From Treponema sp. (GTDB lineage Bacteria > Spirochaetota > Spirochaetia > Treponematales > Treponemataceae): a stretch of DNA of 23,216 bases. The stretch spans positions 1 to 23,216 of the forward strand of contig JAEDJS010000033.1 in assembly GCA_016296205.1 (NCBI GenBank), written 5' to 3'. Below are positions 23,099 through 23,216 of the stretch, one piece after another. Numbering within the stretch: position 1 is the stretch's first letter; the number at the start of each line of letters is the position of its first letter. The notes under the pieces were generated by a model, which saw only the letters and a program-made list of their open reading frames with translations, did no database searches and had not been told where the DNA came from. A program made the position numbers and the translations under genes.

Positions 23099-23216
23099 TT
23101 ATTTTTTGTGGTCTTGGATTTTGTCTTTTTCTTTTTTAATTTTCTGGTCAAGAATATCCATTAGTTTATTAAGTGCTGCTGCAAAATCATAATCCTCTGA
23201 ATCAACATGTGCCGAA
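23099..23216 (-). CDS. hpf: Ribosome hibernation promoting factor (partial, C-terminal 38 residues)
   Basis: Only the last 38 codons lie in the window; the start is beyond 23216. The visible residues (AHVDSEDYDFAAALNKLMD, then a Lys-rich helix ending in IQDHKK) match the last strand and amphipathic helix of the HPF/RaiA (sigma-54 modulation) family, which dimerises or protects idle ribosomes in stationary phase. The protein ends right after this helix, so it is the short form without the extra C-terminal dimerisation domain of long HPF. Its position before rpoN matches the long-known rpoN-hpf linkage, here with hpf upstream and a terminator between them. The short length of the fragment limits confidence. 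Confidence 0.82.
   Translation of the reverse strand, partial: SAHVDSEDYDFAAALNKLMDILDQKIKKEKDKIQDHKK

Noticed and set aside
1..23216. Mobile elements, CRISPR arrays, phage genes, tRNA or rRNA genes, sigma-54 (-24/-12) promoters
   Set aside because: None was seen on reading both strands: no transposase, integrase, spaced repeats, cloverleaf tails or TGGC-N8-TTGC type sites in the spacers.

Overview
The window is a compact, AT-rich (roughly 38-40 % GC by eye) bacterial chromosome segment. It looks like a host-associated, anaerobic Treponema-type spirochaete. The main reasons are the OmpA-domain protein resembling treponemal Tp0624 next to a LysM lytic transglycosylase and a TPR lipoprotein, the relaxed spirochaete-style lipoboxes, and the glycerol-3-phosphate locus built around a BFD-tailed dehydrogenase and a DUF1667 protein. 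The genus is inferred from protein resemblance, not from a marker gene search.

Layout. 1-4864: a four-gene + strand glycerol catabolic operon (glpK, a GlpA-like dehydrogenase, a GlpB-like FAD/NAD oxidoreductase, a DUF1667 Cys-rich protein), with a perfect palindrome just before glpK. 5015-7905: diaminobutyrate aminotransferase and diaminobutyrate decarboxylase, which together would make 1,3-diaminopropane; a hairpin terminator sits between them. 7906-8106: a possible 66-residue minus-strand gene. 8205-9621: ribosomal protein L28 with a textbook promoter and terminator, then a DUF4349 lipoprotein with its terminator. 9660-11048: a MATE efflux pump. 11050-14821: a minus-strand envelope group transcribed TPR lipoprotein, MltD-like transglycosylase, OmpA-like protein. 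14935-17461: a six-helix membrane protein overlapping a large TPR lipoprotein. 17499-20672: yajC-secD-secF, the Sec accessory operon, with a strong promoter. 20757-21611: ispH. 21615-23024: rpoN on the minus strand. 23099-23216: the C-terminal end of a hibernation promoting factor (hpf), upstream of rpoN.

Most of this is housekeeping or ordinary metabolism, and no mobile element, CRISPR array, phage gene, tRNA or rRNA was seen. The less ordinary signals concern gene expression. Four genes (the 66-residue ORF, MATE, the TPR lipoprotein at 14821, rpoN) lack a Shine-Dalgarno sequence and have a -10-like box 6-9 nt before the ATG, which predicts leaderless mRNAs. Five promoters share an extended -10 beginning TGATA. 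Three convergent gene pairs have stop codons only 0-3 nt apart. At two junctions (secF/ispH and hpf/rpoN) a terminator and the next promoter overlap physically. These are readings from sequence alone; no transcript data were available. No clearly undescribed multi-gene system was recognised.
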